NCBI GenBank assembly: GCA_003244125.1 | Contig: QHBL01000175.1 | Span: 1-17,747 of the forward strand | Source: Chthoniobacterales bacterium | GTDB lineage: Bacteria > Verrucomicrobiota > Verrucomicrobiae > Chthoniobacterales > UBA10450 | Length of the DNA stretch: 17,747 nucleotides | Direction of reading: 5' to 3' | Part shown: piece after piece, positions 15,426 through 17,747 of the stretch | Position numbering within the stretch: the first letter of the stretch is position 1 | How the letters are laid out: each line of letters starts with the position of its first letter | Notes under the pieces: generated by a model | Told to the model about the DNA's origin: nothing | What the model saw: only the letters and a program-made list of their open reading frames with translations | The model's database searches: none | Made by a program: the position numbers and the translations under genes

Positions 15426-15851
15426 CTATGGATTGATGCCCATTGCCATCGCATCATCGAGATGCTCCCAGCCGTTGCGAAGCCAGAAGGAGCGGCCACA
15501 ATCATTATCCGATGCGACCAGAATCGTCGCACGCAGAATTCCGGCTTTGCGCAAACCCTCGAGGCATTCCTGAACCAAACGTCGCGCGATACCGCGACGC
15601 TGGTGCGCGGGCGAAACCACCAAGTGATAGATGTGACCGCGCCGGCCATCATGGCCGCACAAGATCACTCCCGCGATGACGCCATCAGCGACAGCGACGC
15701 GGCTAAGGCCAGGGTTGCGTTCGAGGAAGTGCGCTATTTCGTCTTTGGAATCGCCTTCGGCAATCTCCACGCCTTCAGCTTCCCGCCAAAGTCGCAGGGC
15801 AGCGTCGAAGTCATCAATGCGAAATTCGCGTGTCAGGATTGCGTTGGCCAT
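15426..15851 (-). CDS. GNAT-family N-acetyltransferase
   Basis: A 141-residue single-domain acetyltransferase. It shows REFRIDDFDAALRLWREAEG at the N-terminus, GVILCGHDGRRGHIYHLVV, the acetyl-CoA loop SPAHQRRGIARRLVQECLEG (Gln-Arg-Arg-Gly-Ile-Ala) and the C-terminal SFWLRNGWEHLDD. The order and spacing resemble the YpeA-like subgroup. The ATG at 15851 has no strong ribosome site. The gene lies 56 nt upstream of the protease gene on the same strand, so GNAT, protease and methyltransferase may form one transcript. Substrate unknown. It shares only the general fold with the acetyltransferase at 6625-7092. Confidence 0.9.
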   Translation of the reverse strand: MANAILTREFRIDDFDAALRLWREAEGVEIAEGDSKDEIAHFLERNPGLSRVAVADGVIAGVILCGHDGRRGHIYHLVVSPAHQRRGIARRLVQECLEGLRKAGILRATILVASDNDCGRSFWLRNGWEHLDDAMAMGINP

Positions 15852-15890
15852 TTCAAGCGCGGGTCAGGATAGTACATCTGTTGGTGGGCT

Positions 15891-15911
15891 GGGGAAGCTA
15901 GCAGCTTCCCC
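15891..15911. repeat. REP-like palindrome in a divergent intergenic region
   Basis: GGGGAAGCT-AGC-AGCTTCCCC is a perfect 9-bp inverted repeat with a 3-nt loop. It has no T-run on either strand, and it lies between two divergently transcribed genes, where no terminator is needed. It is more likely a dispersed extragenic palindrome or a protein-binding site. Confidence 0.45.
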
Positions 15912-16004
15912 TACAGCACAGCGACCGCGAGTGGAGCGGGAGACCGGTCGATAAAAACAGATTCGAAAAGGCGCTTAAAGATGCGTTAAATACGCGCCAT
16001 ATTG

Positions 16005-16280
16005 ATGAGCGCGCTCCAGGTGTTTTATGAAGGCCGCGTCCAGGGCGTGGGATTTCGGTATTCAGTGAAACGCATTGCCACGGGATTCGACGTCACCGGC
16101 TGGGTGCGCAATCTCGCTGACGGTCGCGTCGAACTCCAGGTGAATGGTGAACCGGGTGAGCTGCGCGCGTTTCTCGAAGCGATCCGCGAAAGTGAACTAC
16201 GCGCGTTGATCAAAGGTGAATCGCAAAATAGCATCGATACGCCGCCCGCAGTGCGCGGCTTCGAGATTCGACATGACTGA
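16005..16280 (+). CDS. acyP: acylphosphatase
   Basis: A 91-residue ferredoxin-like enzyme that hydrolyses acyl phosphates. The signature GRVQGVGFRYSV carries the catalytic Arg18 that holds the phosphate. TGWVRNLADGRVEL carries Asn36, which orients the water. GEPGELRAFL and the C-terminal RGFEIRHD complete the fold. I took the ATG at 16005 rather than the TTG at 16002. No Shine-Dalgarno sequence is evident. Its last 8 nt overlap the start of the ABC ATPase gene, so the two are probably co-translated. A functional link between acylphosphatase and the exporter is not established. Size and motifs fit the family well. Confidence 0.93.
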   Translation: MSALQVFYEGRVQGVGFRYSVKRIATGFDVTGWVRNLADGRVELQVNGEPGELRAFLEAIRESELRALIKGESQNSIDTPPAVRGFEIRHD

Positions 16281-17124
16281 GCCAGCCATTCGTCTCGCAG
16301 GCGTAAGCAAGGTGTTTCCGGTGCCGCTGCGGCGTCGCGTCGTCGTGGCGTTGCGCGATCTCAATCTCGAAGTTGCGACTGGTGAAGTTTACGGGCTGCT
16401 CGGGCCGAATGGCTCGGGCAAAAGCACGACGCTGAAAATCATCCTTGGTCTGATCGCGCCCACGCGCGGCACGGTCGGGATTTTCGGCCGTGATAATTCC
16501 GCGGTGGCAACGCGGAGCGACATCGGTTTCCTGCCGGAGAACGCTTATTTCCACAAATTTCTCACCGGCGCAGAAACGTTGCGTTTTCATGCGCGGCTGT
16601 GCGGTCTGGGCCGGCGCGAAACAGACGCGCGCATCGATGAATTGCTGGAGACGGTGGACCTCACTCGGGCGCGCGATGCGCGGCTGGGCACTTACTCCAA
16701 GGGAATGCTTCAGCGCATCGGCCTGGCCCAGGCGCTGGTGCATCGCCCGAAGCTGCTCGTGCTCGATGAGCCAACGGCCGCGATCGATCCCGCCGGGTCG
16801 CGGGACATTCAGAACTTGATTGCCTCACTGAAACAACGCGGCGTCACCGTTTTGCTCTCGTCCCATCTGCTCACGCAGGTGCAGGAGGTGTGCGACCGCG
16901 TCGGCATCTTGCATCGGGGGACGCTGCTGCGCGAAGGTCGCGTGGAAGACCTGCTCGCGATTGAAAATCAAACCGAGCTCGTGCTGGAGAACGCTTCGCC
17001 TGATTTGCTCGATGCGCTCGAGGCGCGTGTCGCTTCCAGTGATGCTCGCGTCGTCGCCAGGCGCCAAGCGCAGACTTCGCTCGAGCAGTTGTTTCTCAAA
17101 GTGACCGAGTCGCGCGAGGAATGA
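16273..17124 (+). CDS. ABC transporter ATP-binding protein (ABC-2 exporter type)
   Basis: A 283-residue nucleotide-binding subunit. I took the ATG at 16273 because it opens directly on the domain (MTEPAIRLAGVSKVFPV). The frame runs 57 nt further upstream inside acyP. Walker A is GPNGSGKST (44-52), and the Q-loop region is IGFLPENAYF, with Pro-Glu in place of the usual Gln. The signature helix is YSKGMLQR (141-148), the form common in ABC-2 exporters instead of LSGGQ. Walker B with the catalytic Glu is LLVLDEPTAAID, and the switch His198 is in SSHLL. The C-terminal tail (about 225-283) is the extension typical of the CcmA/NatA-like group. It overlaps the permease gene by ATGA. The substrate is unknown. 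Confidence 0.95.
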   Translation: MTEPAIRLAGVSKVFPVPLRRRVVVALRDLNLEVATGEVYGLLGPNGSGKSTTLKIILGLIAPTRGTVGIFGRDNSAVATRSDIGFLPENAYFHKFLTGAETLRFHARLCGLGRRETDARIDELLETVDLTRARDARLGTYSKGMLQRIGLAQALVHRPKLLVLDEPTAAIDPAGSRDIQNLIASLKQRGVTVLLSSHLLTQVQEVCDRVGILHRGTLLREGRVEDLLAIENQTELVLENASPDLLDALEARVASSDARVVARRQAQTSLEQLFLKVTESREE

Positions 17125-17747
17125 GCGCTTCGCTTCGTCGCATCGGCGCCATCGCGCGCACGACGTTCATCGAAATGGCGCGGCTGCGCGTTTTCTACGT
17201 GCTCGCACTCTTTGCGCTCGTTGTCATCGTCAGCTCGAGTTTTCTCGCGCGCATTTCCTTTCAGCAGGAGTTGCAAGTAACGAAGGACATCGCGCTCGGG
17301 GCGGTGAATTTCTTCCTCAGCCTGCTCGCCATCGTCGCGACCGCGCAATTGCTTCCGCGCGACATCGAAGACCGCGTCATCTACAGCGTGCTGGCGAAAC
17401 CGGTGGCGCGTTTCGAATTTATCCTCGGCAAATTCTTCGGCGTGGTCGTGCTGCTCGTCGTCTCGGTCCTCGCCATGAGCGCGCTTTGCGTCGCCGTCAT
17501 TCATCTGCGCGAGCAATCGGCGCTGCGCGAAACAGCCGCGCAATTTTCCAAAGTCACTGCGGAGGAACGTGCCAGCGCGATGCACGCCGTTTACGACGCC
17601 GGAGTGAATGGCGGACTCTTCGCCGCGCTCGCGGCCAATCTGGCCAAGGGCATCATCCTCGCCGCACTCGCGCTCTGCGTTTCCACTTTCGCCACCTCAA
17701 GTATTTTCACCATCAGCGCGATGGCGATGATCTACCTCGTCGGCCAC
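17121..17747 (+). CDS. ABC-2 type transporter permease, 3' end missing
   Basis: The frame opens at the ATG of an ATGA overlap with the ATPase gene and stays open for 209 codons to the window edge. The N-terminus RRIGAIARTTFIEMARLRVF is the cytoplasmic lead-in typical of ABC-2 permeases. Hydrophobic segments follow at about 25-43 (VFYVLALFALVVIVSSSFL), 62-78 (VNFFLSLLAIVATAQLL), 104-126 (FFGVVVLLVVSVLAMSALC region) and 165-205. The segment IEDRVIYSVLAKPVARFEFILGKFFG between the second and third is the conserved cytoplasmic loop of the family, with VLAKPV its most typical part. It pairs with the ATPase just upstream as an exporter of unknown substrate. A GAGGA abuts the start codon. Confidence 0.88.
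   Translation, partial: MSASLRRIGAIARTTFIEMARLRVFYVLALFALVVIVSSSFLARISFQQELQVTKDIALGAVNFFLSLLAIVATAQLLPRDIEDRVIYSVLAKPVARFEFILGKFFGVVVLLVVSVLAMSALCVAVIHLREQSALRETAAQFSKVTAEERASAMHAVYDAGVNGGLFAALAANLAKGIILAALALCVSTFATSSIFTISAMAMIYLVGH

Noticed and set aside
16693..16716. Missing LSGGQ signature in the ABC ATPase as a sign of inactivity
   Set aside because: YSKGM is a normal variant in ABC-2 exporter ATPases, and Walker A, Walker B and the switch histidine are all intact.

Overview
This window looks like two unrelated genomes joined inside one gene. Bases 1 to about 3990 are very GC-rich and carry an actinobacterial housekeeping cluster in its usual order: nadB (5' end cut by the window edge), nadC, coaX and the first half of lysS. 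From about 4000 onward, codon use loosens abruptly and the gene content changes to that of a Gram-negative-type soil bacterium, most like Verrucomicrobiota (Chthoniobacterales/Udaeobacter type; this lineage is inferred from recalled family resemblance, not from a search). The switch falls within lysS, at the strongly conserved class II synthetase motif 2, and the reading frame stays open. A metagenome assembly chimera is the simplest explanation. The two sides should not be interpreted as one genome until read coverage across about 3978-4010 has been checked.

Left block (1-3990, all +): L-aspartate oxidase and quinolinate phosphoribosyltransferase make the nicotinate mononucleotide precursor of NAD. 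Type III pantothenate kinase starts CoA synthesis. Lysyl-tRNA synthetase follows. The genes overlap or nearly abut, as in an operon.

Right block: the lysS 3' half is followed 8 nt later by a cNMP-binding/DUF1003 membrane protein (+). Next come two unrecognised small proteins and a GNAT acetyltransferase (+). After these are an unrecognised protein (-), a secreted small protein (+), and a membrane-anchored MsrB-fold protein that has lost its catalytic cysteine (+). A split-barrel flavin reductase (-) and a secreted peptidoglycan-binding-domain protein (-) follow. A gene-poor stretch at 10809-11296 holds one doubtful 65-aa ORF with a GG motif. A minus-strand run then reads, in transcription order, GNAT, a large tricorn-type S41 protease and an O-methyltransferase. 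The window ends with acylphosphatase, an ABC ATPase and a 3'-truncated ABC-2 permease (+), whose ends overlap as in a translationally coupled operon.

No rRNA, tRNA, CRISPR array, transposase or phage gene was seen. The most interesting biology is the cysteine-free MsrB-like pseudoenzyme at 8411-9001. The most important technical point is the lysS chimera. I did not find a clear new multi-gene system.
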